A DNA stretch of 44,620 nt, from NCBI GenBank assembly GCA_025934635.1, contig JAICWX010000029.1, positions 1 through 44,620 of the forward strand, in the 5' to 3' direction. Position numbers and translations under genes: made by a program. The number at the start of each line of letters is the position of its first letter. Position 1 is the stretch's first letter. The notes below the pieces were generated by a model. It saw only the letters and a program-made list of their open reading frames with translations, did no database searches and had not been told where the DNA came from. Positions 17,128 through 25,453 of the stretch are shown here, in pieces. The stretch comes from Streptosporangiaceae bacterium. GTDB taxonomy: Bacteria; Actinomycetota; Actinomycetes; Streptosporangiales; Streptosporangiaceae.

Positions 17128-18470
17128 TGGCGGGCCGCCAGCGGCTCGACCACATCGACGCCATGCGGCCGCTCAAGCAGGCCGGCGTGGTCAGCACGCA
17201 CACGATCGTCGCGTTCACGCCGGGCGCCGCCCTGGTGTTCTCCAACGGCGCGCTGCTGCTGCTGCACGTGTCCCGGGAGGCGTTCTTCTCCATCTCGGCG
17301 TGCATGCTGACCTACGCCTACTCCGGCTTGAAGCGCGACACGATGAAGAAGTTCTACTGGCGCCGGTTCGTCGCGGTCGGGATCCCGTACCTGATCTGGA
17401 ACGCCATCTACTTCGCGTGGTTCGTCTGGCCGCTGCACGAGAACTCCTACTCCAGCGTCGGGTCGGTGTTCTTCCACTTCGTCCGGCAGCTCGAGGTCGG
17501 CTACGACCAGCTGTACTTCCTGATCGTGATCGCCGAGTTCTACGTGGCCTTCCCGCTCCTGCTGTGGGTTCTCAGGAAAACCAAGGATCACCACGCCCTG
17601 CTCATCGGCGCGGCGGCGATCCTGCAGGTTTTCTTCACGATCGGGGTGCACTGGGGCTGGTTCGGGTACCGCATGGGCGAGTACGCCCAGGAGAACGCGG
17701 CGTTCTACGTGCTCTACCTGGTCGGCGGCGCGGTCGTGGCCTGCCACCTGAAGGAAGTGCACGACTGGCTGATGGGCCGCAAGTTGCTGATCGTGTTCCT
17801 GACCGTGGCCACGGCGGTGCTCGCCGAGGGCGTGTACTTCCTGACCAAGGGCAACGGCGGCGCGGCGCTCGGCCACGCCGCCGACCCGTTCCAGCCCAGT
17901 GTGATCCCGTTCAACATCTGCGTGATCGCGCTCGGGTACCTGGCCGGGATGTGGCTGGTGGAGCCGCACCGGCACCGGTGGATCAGGAAGGCGACGCGGG
18001 TCGGCTCGGACGACTCGTACGGCATCTTCCTGGCCCAGATGCTCTTCATCACCGCGCTGGCGTTGTGGGGCGGACGGGACTTCGCCCAGGTGATGCCGTT
18101 CTACGTATGGATCCCGCTGTGCATCGCGTTCGCCTATCTCGGCAGCATCGCGCTGACCGAGCTGCTGGCCCGCACGCCGCTGGCGGTGTCATTCACCGGC
18201 CGCAAGCGGGTGCCGTGGCGGGCCGATCGGCGTCCGGCCGGGTCGCACCGCCGGGTCGCGCCCGCCGGCGTCCCGGCGGGTGCCGCGGTCCCCGCGATCG
18301 CGGTGTCCGCGAACGCCACCGCGGCCGCCGACCCCACCTCGGCGGCCGTCCCCGCGGTGGCCGCATCCCTCGAACCGACCCCGACCCCGGCGCGGGCCCC
18401 CGCTCCGGCCGCCCGGGACCGGGACTCAACCCCGCTGGCCGCCGCGGCCAGCGACCAGAACGGAGCCTGA
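17127..18470 (+). CDS. Membrane acyltransferase (acyltransferase-3 family)
   Basis: 447 residues. About ten hydrophobic segments occupy residues 1-355 in the OafA/WecH-type pattern. The conserved N-terminal Arg and His of the family can be placed in MRPLKQAGVVSTHT. FSISACMLTYAYSGL and YWRRFVAVGIPYLIW are also characteristic. The last 90 residues are a cytosolic-looking Ala/Pro-rich tail of low complexity. Such enzymes move acyl groups onto sugars, lipids or peptides at the membrane. In this operon the acyl donor may come from the downstream ligase; the acceptor is unknown. Confidence 0.88.
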   Translation: MAGRQRLDHIDAMRPLKQAGVVSTHTIVAFTPGAALVFSNGALLLLHVSREAFFSISACMLTYAYSGLKRDTMKKFYWRRFVAVGIPYLIWNAIYFAWFVWPLHENSYSSVGSVFFHFVRQLEVGYDQLYFLIVIAEFYVAFPLLLWVLRKTKDHHALLIGAAAILQVFFTIGVHWGWFGYRMGEYAQENAAFYVLYLVGGAVVACHLKEVHDWLMGRKLLIVFLTVATAVLAEGVYFLTKGNGGAALGHAADPFQPSVIPFNICVIALGYLAGMWLVEPHRHRWIRKATRVGSDDSYGIFLAQMLFITALALWGGRDFAQVMPFYVWIPLCIAFAYLGSIALTELLARTPLAVSFTGRKRVPWRADRRPAGSHRRVAPAGVPAGAAVPAIAVSANATAAADPTSAAVPAVAASLEPTPTPARAPAPAARDRDSTPLAAAASDQNGA

Positions 18471-18472
18471 GC

Positions 18473-19945
18473 TTGCTAAGGGAATGGATTGACCACAATG
18501 CGGCCAGCCGGGGCGATGCGCCGTACCTCGAGGACGCGGCCGGGAGCGGCACGCTGACGTTCGCCGGGCTGGCTCGTTCGGTCCGGGCCTGGTGCCGGCT
18601 GCTCGACGAGGCGGGGGTCCCGGCGGGGGCGGGCGTGGCCATCCGCTGCGCCGAGCAGTTCGACTACGCCGTGGCGCTGGCCGGCATCATGGGCGCGGGC
18701 CGGGTGGCGGTCCCGCTCGACCCGGGCGCGCCGGCCGCGGACGCGGGGCGGGTGCTGGCGGTAGCCAAGCCGCTGGCGGTGGTCGGCGACGCCGCCGACG
18801 GCCCGCTGCTTGACCTGCCCGTGCTGACCATGCCGGACGACGCTTCCCCGGATGATCCCGGCTCCTTCACGCCCCCACCGGCGCAGGGAGGCATCTACCT
18901 GTGCACGAGCGGGACCACCGGCACGCCCAAGGGGATCCTGCTGGGCGAGGAGCAGTTGTGCCACGTGGCCGCCGCCGTAGCCAGCCACCACCGGCTGACC
19001 CCGGCCGACCGCGGTTACTGCTGCCTGCCGCTGTTCCACGTGAATGCCGAAGTGGTGGGCGTGCTCTCGGCGCTGGCCGCCGGGGCGTGCCTGATCGTGG
19101 ACCGCAAGTTCCGCCGCCGCGGCTTCTGGGAGCTGATCGAGACGCGCCAGGCCACCTGGATCAACGCGGTGCCGGCCATCATCACGATCCTGGGGATGGA
19201 CCCGCCCGCGTCGCCGGTGAGCGACCGGGTCCGGTTCATTCGTTCGGCCTCCGCACCGCTGGCCCCGGCGGCGCTGCAGCGGTTCGAGAAGTCGTTCGGC
19301 ATTCCCGTGGTGGAGACCTACGGGATGACCGAGGCGGCCAGCATGATCACCGCCAACCCGCTGGACGGGCCGCGTAAGGCCGGCTCGGCCGGCCAGCCGG
19401 CCGGCTCCGAGCTGCGCGTGGTCGAGTGCCCCGACGGGCCTTCGGGTCCGTGCCTGCCGTGCCCGGCCGGGACCGTGGGCCGGGTACAGATCAGGGGCGG
19501 CGGCGTGATCAAGGAGTACGCGGCGAACGGCCGGGCCGGGGCGTTCGACGCCGACGGCTGGCTCGACACCGGCGACCTCGGTCACCTGGACGCCGATGGC
19601 TACCTGTTCCTGGCCGGGCGGTCCGACGACGTGATCAACCGGGGCGGCGAGAAGATCTACCCGCGCGAGATCGAGGACTTCCTGCTGGCGCAGCCCGGAG
19701 TCCGGTCCGTCGCGCTGATCGGCGTCCCCGACGAGGTGCTCGGCGAGCGCCCGGTCGCCTACCTGGTCCCGGCCGGGGCTCCGGACGGCCTGGAGCTGAT
19801 CGACGCGCTGCGCGAGGCGTGCGAGGCGGAACTGCCCAAGCCCAAGCGGCCGGCCGAGTTCTGCCTGATGGACGAGCTGCCGCTCGGGCCGACCGGCAAG
19901 ATCGCCCGCCGTCGCCTGCGCGAGCTCGCCGCCGTCGGCAGCTAG
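18473..19945 (+). CDS. AMP-dependent acyl ligase (ANL superfamily)
   Basis: 490 residues. P-loop CTSGTTGTPKG, YGMTEAASM, GWLDTGDLG, RSDDVINRGGEKIYP and C-terminal GPTGKIARR mark an acyl-adenylate forming enzyme, most like class I acyl-CoA ligases. The start is TTG at 18473, two bases after the acyltransferase stop; the nearby ATG is out of frame. Last gene of the operon, followed by a 16-bp terminator stem. It is distinct from the acyl-CoA synthetase at 8849. It may activate the carboxylate that the membrane acyltransferase uses. Whether that is sulfolactate itself or a fatty acid is open. Confidence 0.92.
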   Translation: MLREWIDHNAASRGDAPYLEDAAGSGTLTFAGLARSVRAWCRLLDEAGVPAGAGVAIRCAEQFDYAVALAGIMGAGRVAVPLDPGAPAADAGRVLAVAKPLAVVGDAADGPLLDLPVLTMPDDASPDDPGSFTPPPAQGGIYLCTSGTTGTPKGILLGEEQLCHVAAAVASHHRLTPADRGYCCLPLFHVNAEVVGVLSALAAGACLIVDRKFRRRGFWELIETRQATWINAVPAIITILGMDPPASPVSDRVRFIRSASAPLAPAALQRFEKSFGIPVVETYGMTEAASMITANPLDGPRKAGSAGQPAGSELRVVECPDGPSGPCLPCPAGTVGRVQIRGGGVIKEYAANGRAGAFDADGWLDTGDLGHLDADGYLFLAGRSDDVINRGGEKIYPREIEDFLLAQPGVRSVALIGVPDEVLGERPVAYLVPAGAPDGLELIDALREACEAELPKPKRPAEFCLMDELPLGPTGKIARRRLRELAAVGS

Positions 19946-19970
19946 CTGCCATAGGCAGCTGGTCATTCCC

Positions 19971-20009
19971 GGTTACGCCCGGGCGCGCTCCTTGCGCCCG
20001 GGCGTAACC
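19971..20009 (+). terminator. Strong terminator hairpin closing the comA operon
   Basis: GGTTACGCCCGGGCGC and its exact complement form a 16-bp stem around a 7-nt loop, 26 bp after the ligase stop. A smaller 7-bp hairpin (19944-19960) starts at the stop codon itself. Confidence 0.85.
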
Positions 20010-20110
20010 TTGCGCGGTGAGCGCCCGCCGCGGAGCGGGTGATCCTCCACGGTGCGTGTGATATCCGTGGGGCGCCTGATACCGGGCCGACGTGTCCCGA
20101 GTGGTGCAGC

Positions 20111-20172
20111 TAACGGAATGGATGGAGCATCAATGCTGCTACCGCGGCATGGATGGAGCATCAATGCCGTTA
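20111..20172. repeat. 62-bp REP-like double-hairpin element, copy B
   Basis: Same organisation as the copy at 8626-8687: two units with the loop GGAGC (20124-20128 and 20155-20159), 31 bp apart. The 18-mer ATGGATGGAGCATCAATG occurs in both units. Outer ends TAACGG and CCGTTA are perfect inverted repeats. Confidence 0.75.
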
Positions 20173-20308
20173 CCAGGAGCTGCTGGTCGCCGGCCTCGGC
20201 GCGGCCGGGGCCGCGGTGACCGCCGGGGAGCGCGGCGAGCTGCGGTCCCTGCTGGCCGCCATGGACCTGCCCGATGCCCCGCTGGCCGGCCTCGCCGTCG
20301 AGGGCTAG
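20153..20308 (+). pseudogene. Possible 3' remnant of a regulator gene
   Basis: A 51-residue frame. The part after the repeat (RYQELLVAGLGAAGAA and onward to LRSLLAAMDLP) looks like a genuine protein end, of the kind seen at the C-terminus of MarR-type regulators: an amphipathic helix ending in a leucine-rich LRSLL segment. The upstream part is the REP-like repeat, so the remainder of the gene is missing. The in-frame ATG lies inside the repeat. Similarity is a memory-based impression, and it may instead be a chance frame. Confidence 0.3.
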
Positions 20309-20386
20309 CCGGCGGCCCTGGCCCGGTCGGCGGAGGCGAGGGATATCCGGTTCGCCGACGCGGCCGACCGGATACCGTGCCGACGT

Positions 20387-20422
20387 GTTCGCCCGCCCGG
20401 GCACGGAGCCGGGCGGGCGAAC
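20387..20422. terminator. Terminator hairpin after the VC0807-like gene
   Basis: GTTCGCCCGCCCGG and its exact complement form a 14-bp stem with an 8-nt loop. It lies 6 bp beyond the stop of the minus-strand gene at 20428. Confidence 0.8.
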
Positions 20423-20427
20423 CTGAG

Positions 20428-21087
20428 TCAGGCCCGCAGGCCGTGCCGGGCGCTGTAGGGGAAGAACCAGCCCAGCAGCCCGGCCAGCATCACCACGTAC
20501 TGGACGTTGCTGGCCAGCGGTACCGCGTCGATCGGGAGCGCGTAGGCGATCACGACCCGGACCACCGCGTCGAGCACCAGGACCACTCCGATGACCCAGC
20601 TGACCAGGCGCACGTCATGACGGAAGCGCGGCTCGTCGTGCCAGCGCCGCTCCCATGCGTCCGCCGCCGTCGGGCCCTTCTTGACGGTGGCGATGGTCCG
20701 GCCCAGGTGCAGCATGAACGGCTGGCGCATCCGCAGCGACACGATGACCCACAGCCCGAGCAGGCCGGTCAGCCAGCCGTCCTTGGCGAAGATGATCCGC
20801 GGGTCCCCGCGCAGGAGCGCGACCGCCGTGCCCGCCGCGAACAGGGTGAGCATCACCAGCGCGGGCACGTCGGCCCGGCCGCGGGCGAGCGAGATCAGGG
20901 CGTGCGCCGCCGGGACGGCACCGCTGGCCGCGGACGCCGCCAGCACCGGGGTGCCGGCCTGGCGGAGCAGGTAGAACAGGGCCAGCGGGGCCACGATGTC
21001 GACGGCGAGCTGGATCCCCAGCCGGCGGCGGGCCGCCTGCGGGGCCGGCGCCGGGCCGGGTGTCCTGGTCAGTGCTTCGGCGTTCAC
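20428..21087 (-). CDS. VC0807-like integral membrane protein
   Basis: 219 residues with six or so hydrophobic helices and a central loop rich in basic residues (RRWHDEPRFRHDVRLVSWVIG), the pattern of the uncharacterised VC0807 family. Location: cytoplasmic membrane. Its start overlaps the end of the upstream TetR gene by 4 bp, so it is translated from the TetR transcript and is presumably controlled by that regulator. No function can be assigned; a link to a toxic or membrane-active ligand of the TetR protein is plausible but unproven. Confidence 0.75.
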   Translation of the reverse strand: MNAEALTRTPGPAPAPQAARRRLGIQLAVDIVAPLALFYLLRQAGTPVLAASAASGAVPAAHALISLARGRADVPALVMLTLFAAGTAVALLRGDPRIIFAKDGWLTGLLGLWVIVSLRMRQPFMLHLGRTIATVKKGPTAADAWERRWHDEPRFRHDVRLVSWVIGVVLVLDAVVRVVIAYALPIDAVPLASNVQYVVMLAGLLGWFFPYSARHGLRA

Positions 21088-21677
21088 GGGCGTGCCTCCG
21101 TTGTTGTCGCGCGATCGAAGATTTCCACGAGTTCCCCGGCGTACTGGCGCAGGTCCACCGGGTGGGTGACCGAGCGGGTAGCGGCCGCGTCGATCGATGC
21201 CCGCAGGCTCACCGCCATCGCCACGGGATCGAACCGGCGCATCTCCCCGGCTTCCTGCGCCGCGGTGAACAGCTGCGCCAGCACCGTCACCGCGGCGTCG
21301 GCGAATTCCCGCTGCCCGGCCCGGGCCGGCAGGTTGGCCAGGATCTCCACCGCGGCCCGCGCGTAGGCCGGCTGCTCGGCCAGGAACTCCAGGTTGCTGC
21401 GGATGTAGGCAGCCAGCCGGGCCCGCGGCGTGTCCGCCCGGACGATCCGGGGCCGCATGAAGGCGGTGCCCCGCTCGACCACGTACCCGAGCGCCTCCCG
21501 CATCAGCGCGTCCCGGGACTCGAAGTGGTAGGAGATCAGCCGGGTGCTGCTCAGCTGGGCGTGCTCGATGATCCGGGCAAAGGACGCCTCGTGGTAGCCG
21601 GCGTCGGCCACCACCTCGATCGTCGCCTGCAGGATCTGCTCGCGCCGGGCGGCGCCGTCCCTCGTTCTTACTTGCAT
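21084..21677 (-). CDS. TetR-family transcriptional regulator, leaderless and autoregulated
   Basis: 197 residues. N-terminal HTH (about 8-52): REQILQATIEVVADAGYHEASFARI, then TRLISYHFESRDAL. The C-terminal ligand domain is all-helical. The ATG at 21677 is preferred to a TTG six codons upstream because a good promoter ends 7 nt before that ATG, which leaves no room for a leader. Two TTACT-N6-AGTAA dyads overlap the promoter and the start, so self-repression is likely. The downstream VC0807-like membrane gene is in the same operon. Confidence 0.88.
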   Translation of the reverse strand: MQVRTRDGAARREQILQATIEVVADAGYHEASFARIIEHAQLSSTRLISYHFESRDALMREALGYVVERGTAFMRPRIVRADTPRARLAAYIRSNLEFLAEQPAYARAAVEILANLPARAGQREFADAAVTVLAQLFTAAQEAGEMRRFDPVAMAVSLRASIDAAATRSVTHPVDLRQYAGELVEIFDRATTTEARP

Positions 21678-21703
21678 GAGTAAGAAGTTACTCAATCAAG
21701 TAA
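21665..21703. promoter_or_regulatory. Twin TetR-type operators
   Basis: Two copies of TTACT-N6-AGTAA are centred 20 bp apart. The first (21665-21686) is extended to TTCTTACT-TGCATG-AGTAAGAA, a perfect 8-bp inverted repeat over the start codon. The second (21688-21703) lies between the -35 and -10 boxes. Two-turn spacing would put two dimers on one DNA face. Confidence 0.75.
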
Positions 21704-21713
21704 GAACCGTCAA
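21685..21713 (-). promoter_or_regulatory. Sigma-70 type promoter of the TetR operon
   Basis: Read on the minus strand: TTGACG (21713-21708), a 17-bp spacer, then TAACTT (21690-21685). The ATG begins 7 nt after the -10 box, so transcription should start at or next to the start codon. Confidence 0.75.
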
Positions 21714-21748
21714 GGGGCCGGTACGGCTTGGTCAGGCGGGAGTCCCCG

Positions 21749-24580
21749 TTACACCGCCATCGGGATGGCACCCATGGCCGCCAGCTCGTCCTCGCCGCGG
21801 GCCCGCTCCGGGCCGCCGGCCAGGACGAGGGTGCGCGCCCACTGGTACCGGCAGCCCGCCGCGCTCAGCCGCTCCGCCGCGGCCAGCATCCCGTCCCGGT
21901 CCCCGGCCGCGAGCGCGGCCGAGCGCTCCACGACGGCCTGGGCGATCGGGTTACCCGCGGCGCAGCGCCGGGCCCGGCCGATCCGGCTGGCCGCGGCCGG
22001 ATCGGCGCACAGCACGGCCGCCTCGGCCCACAGCGCCGCGTACCAGGGCCGCCACAGGACGTTGTTCCAGTCCCGGAAGTCTTCCGGCGGCGTGGCCAGC
22101 AGGGTCAGCGCCTCCTCCCCGTGACCGCGGTGGAGCAGGACCAGCGCGTCGAAGAAGTCGCCGTGGCGGAAGTCCGAGATCGACCGGCCCGGGGTGACGA
22201 GCGCGTTCGTCACCGTGAGCCACCGCGCCCGGCCCGCCTCATCGCCCCGCAGCCCGCACACCGCCGCGGCCGCGTACGGTCCCCGGTTGAGGTTGCCCGC
22301 CCGCGGCCGTCCGGCTCGTTCCCACCCGTCCAGGAACCGCTCCGCGAACGCGGCCGTCTCGGCCCAGTCGCCGGCCAGCGCGGTCACCACCAGCAGCCGG
22401 GCGGTGGCCAGGTGGCCTTCCTCCCGGTAGAAAGGCAGGTCGCGGAGCTGCTCGGCGAACTCCCGGGCCGCGGCCAGGTCGCCGACCGCCATCGCCGTCT
22501 CGGCCGCCATCTGGTACGCGTCGAACAACTCGAGCCCGCAGGCGATCGGGCGCTGCCGCAGCGGGGCCAGCAACTCGATCCGGCACAACGCGCTGGCCAC
22601 GGCGGCCTGGATGTCGCCGCGGGCCAGCTCGATGCTGGACCGCAGGTCCAGCGCGGCGCTCTCGGCCACCGGGTCCCCCGCCCGGCGGGCCAGTGCGATA
22701 CCGCGCTCGGCCATCTCGGCGGTCACCGGATCCGGCCGGGAGCCGTTGAACCCCTCGGCGATGACAACCCGGGCCATGGCGGCCGGGTCGTCGCCGGCCA
22801 GCGCGGCCGCCTCGGCGAGCAGCCGGGGCACGCTGAGCGGAACGGATTCGGGCATCAGGCCCGGGCCGCGGTTGACCAGTTCGGCGACCTGAGCCAGCTG
22901 ATACCCGGCGCGCGGCCGGTCGCCGGCCCGGAGCGCGGCGTCGGCGCAAGCCCGGTGCAGCCGGATCGCGTCGCCGCCGAAGTGCCTGATCTCAGCGGCC
23001 GAGGCGGCGTCGCGCAGGGCGGAGGCGACCTGGTGGTCGTCGGCGGCGAGCGCCGCCGCCTGCTCGTACCGCCGCTGCGCCTCCCCGGGCAGGCCCCGCG
23101 CGAAGCACAGCTCCGCCAGGCGCAGCGCCAGCCGGCAGCCCCCGGCCCGCTGGGCCGGCTGGGCCACTGCCCAGTCCAGCGCGGCCCGCAGATCGTCGGC
23201 GACCTGGTCGAATGCCACCCGGCCCCGGGCCTGGCCCGAGTCCAGGGGCTCCGCCAGGGCATCCGCCTCGGCCAGGCACCAGCGCAGGTGCCGGGCGTGA
23301 GCCTCGGTCAGCTCATCCGCCTCGCCCAGGCGCGCGGCCCCGTACTGGCGGATCGTCTCCAGCATGCGGTACCGGGTGCCGTCCGGGCCGGCCATGGCGG
23401 TCAGCAGGCTGTAGTCGGCCAGCCCGGCCAGGCTCGCGGCGGCCCCGGCGGCCCCGGCAGCCTCGGTGGCTCCCGTGATCCCGGCCGGCGGCCAGCCGGC
23501 CAGCAACGCCGCGACCGCGTCGACGGTGAATGGGGCCGCGAACACCGAGGCCCGGCGCAGGACCGCCCGTTCGGCGCCGGGCAGCAGCGCGTAGCTCCAG
23601 TCCAGCGCGGAACGCAGTGACCGGTGCCGGTCGTTGAGCCGCCGCCCGCCGGCCAGCAGGCGGAGCTGGTCGTCAAGCCCGGCCTCCAGGCCGTCCAGGC
23701 CCAGCGCGGGCAGCCGGGCGGCGGCCAGCTCGATGGCCAGGGCCATGCCGTCCAGGCCGCGGCAGAGTTCCGCGATCCGGCGGCGGTCGGTGCTCCCGGC
23801 CAGGCCGCCGGCCGCGACGGCCCGGCCGAGAAACAGCTCCACGGCGTCGCCGCCGTCGTCGCGCACCGCCAGGCCAGGCACGGAGAACACCTGCTCATAG
23901 GGCACCAGCAGCCGGGCCCGGCTGGTCGCCAGCACGGTCACCCGCGGGCAGGCCGTCAGCAGCCGCTCGGTCAGCACGACCACCGCGTCCACGAGATGCT
24001 CGCAGTTATCCAGCACGAGCATGGCTTCCCGTTCGGCCAGCCAGGTCAGGACCGTCTCCTCGGCGGACCGGCCCTGCTGCTCCCCCAGGCCGAGCACGCC
24101 GGCCAGGGCCGGTGCCACCATCGCGCCGTCGGTGACCGGGACCAGGTCGACGTACCAGACGCCGGCCGGGAACCGGCTGGCCTGCCCGGCCGCCACCTCG
24201 AGGGCCAGCCTGGTCTTGCCGATCCCGCCCGGGCCGACGGCGGTGACCAGCCGGTGCCCGGCCAGCGCGGCCGCGAGCTCGGCGCGCTCGGCGGCCCGGC
24301 CGATGAACGGCGTCAGCGGCGCGGGCAGCGGCGCCACCGGGCGCTGCGGGACAGGCGGCGCCACCCCGGGAACGGCCGGCGCCGCCAGGCTGGCCAGGGC
24401 GCGCCGGTCGGCCACGCCGAGCTTACGGAGCAGCGAGGAGACGTGGCTCTCCACCGTCCGCACCGAGATGAACAGCTGGTCCGCGATCTCGGCGTTCGTC
24501 AGGTGCCGGGCAACGCCGGCCAGCACCTCCGCCTCACGGGCCGAGACATCCGGCCCCGGCGGCACCTGCACTGCGTTCAC
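21749..24580 (-). CDS. LuxR-type regulator with STAND/AAA ATPase and TPR-like region
   Basis: 943 residues. Unlike most LAL regulators, the LuxR HTH is at the N-terminus (about 10-62: SAREAEVLAGVARHLTNAEIA, then SVRTVESHVSSLLRKLGV). A proline-rich linker is followed by an NTPase with Walker A VGPGGIGKTRL (116-123), AMLVLDNCEHLVDA (Walker B) and VLATSRARLL. Residues from about 450 are helical repeats of TPR type. Such proteins act as ATP-driven switches that open on a small ligand or partner. No operon partner is evident, so the target is unknown. Confidence 0.9.
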   Translation of the reverse strand: MNAVQVPPGPDVSAREAEVLAGVARHLTNAEIADQLFISVRTVESHVSSLLRKLGVADRRALASLAAPAVPGVAPPVPQRPVAPLPAPLTPFIGRAAERAELAAALAGHRLVTAVGPGGIGKTRLALEVAAGQASRFPAGVWYVDLVPVTDGAMVAPALAGVLGLGEQQGRSAEETVLTWLAEREAMLVLDNCEHLVDAVVVLTERLLTACPRVTVLATSRARLLVPYEQVFSVPGLAVRDDGGDAVELFLGRAVAAGGLAGSTDRRRIAELCRGLDGMALAIELAAARLPALGLDGLEAGLDDQLRLLAGGRRLNDRHRSLRSALDWSYALLPGAERAVLRRASVFAAPFTVDAVAALLAGWPPAGITGATEAAGAAGAAASLAGLADYSLLTAMAGPDGTRYRMLETIRQYGAARLGEADELTEAHARHLRWCLAEADALAEPLDSGQARGRVAFDQVADDLRAALDWAVAQPAQRAGGCRLALRLAELCFARGLPGEAQRRYEQAAALAADDHQVASALRDAASAAEIRHFGGDAIRLHRACADAALRAGDRPRAGYQLAQVAELVNRGPGLMPESVPLSVPRLLAEAAALAGDDPAAMARVVIAEGFNGSRPDPVTAEMAERGIALARRAGDPVAESAALDLRSSIELARGDIQAAVASALCRIELLAPLRQRPIACGLELFDAYQMAAETAMAVGDLAAAREFAEQLRDLPFYREEGHLATARLLVVTALAGDWAETAAFAERFLDGWERAGRPRAGNLNRGPYAAAAVCGLRGDEAGRARWLTVTNALVTPGRSISDFRHGDFFDALVLLHRGHGEEALTLLATPPEDFRDWNNVLWRPWYAALWAEAAVLCADPAAASRIGRARRCAAGNPIAQAVVERSAALAAGDRDGMLAAAERLSAAGCRYQWARTLVLAGGPERARGEDELAAMGAIPMAV

Positions 24581-24925
<345 letters not shown>

Positions 24926-25372
24926 ATGTCGATTGAGGAGAACAAGGCCGTCGTGGGCCGCTGGTTCACGGAGTTCTGGGGCAAGGATTTCAACCCGGAC
25001 GTCATCGGCGAGCTCGCCGCCCCGGACATCCGGTTCGAGTACTCGCTGCACGCGCCGCTGCGCGGCCGGGACGCGGTCCGCGCGTTCGCCCAGAAGTTCC
25101 GGGCCGCGTTCCCGGACCTGAACTTCTGGGGCACGGCCGAGCTGATTGCCGAGGGCGATTACGTGGTCGGTCAGTGGGAGGGCGGCGGCACCCACACCGG
25201 GGACGCGTTCGACGACATGCCGGTCGGCTCGCTGCCGGCTCGCACCGGCAAGGTCATGCGGTTCACCGGCACGACCGTCCTGAAGGTCGAGAACGGCCTC
25301 ATCACCGAGGAGATCGGCCTCGACGACGGCGTCACCGTCCTGCGTCAGCTCGGCCTGATCACGGAGGCCTGA
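24926..25372 (+). CDS. SnoaL/NTF2-like protein
   Basis: 148 residues, the alpha+beta cone of the NTF2 superfamily. The opening MSIEENKAVVGRWFTEFW, the middle PLRGRDAVRAFAQKFRAAFPDL and the end KVENGLITEEIGLDD are typical of SnoaL-like ester cyclases/polyketide cyclases and their many uncharacterised relatives. GAAGGGA precedes the ATG. It stands alone, followed by a very strong terminator. An enzymatic role cannot be chosen; many such stand-alone proteins have no known substrate. Confidence 0.85.
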   Translation: MSIEENKAVVGRWFTEFWGKDFNPDVIGELAAPDIRFEYSLHAPLRGRDAVRAFAQKFRAAFPDLNFWGTAELIAEGDYVVGQWEGGGTHTGDAFDDMPVGSLPARTGKVMRFTGTTVLKVENGLITEEIGLDDGVTVLRQLGLITEA

Positions 25373-25387
25373 GCGTACTGATCAGCA

Positions 25388-25431
25388 GGCATGCCGCGGC
25401 CAGGCCTCACCGGGCCTGGCCGCGGCGTGCC
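25388..25431 (+). terminator. Very strong terminator hairpin after the SnoaL-like gene
   Basis: GCCGCGGCCAGGCC and its complement pair perfectly over 14 bp (25393-25426) around a 6-nt loop. The stem extends to 19 bp with one G-U pair. It starts 16 bp after the stop codon. Confidence 0.85.
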
Positions 25432-25453
25432 GTACCGGGGGCAGGGAGCAGGA

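Larger units (their letters stand above)
20078..20390. repeat. Imperfect 20-bp direct repeats flanking the copy-B repeat region
   Basis: GATACCGGGCCGACGTGTCC (20078-20097) recurs as GATACCGTGCCGACGTGTTC (20371-20390), 18 of 20 identical. A shorter shared GATATCCG precedes each. They bracket the REP-like element and the gene fragment, which suggests a local duplication or an old insertion. Confidence 0.6.
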
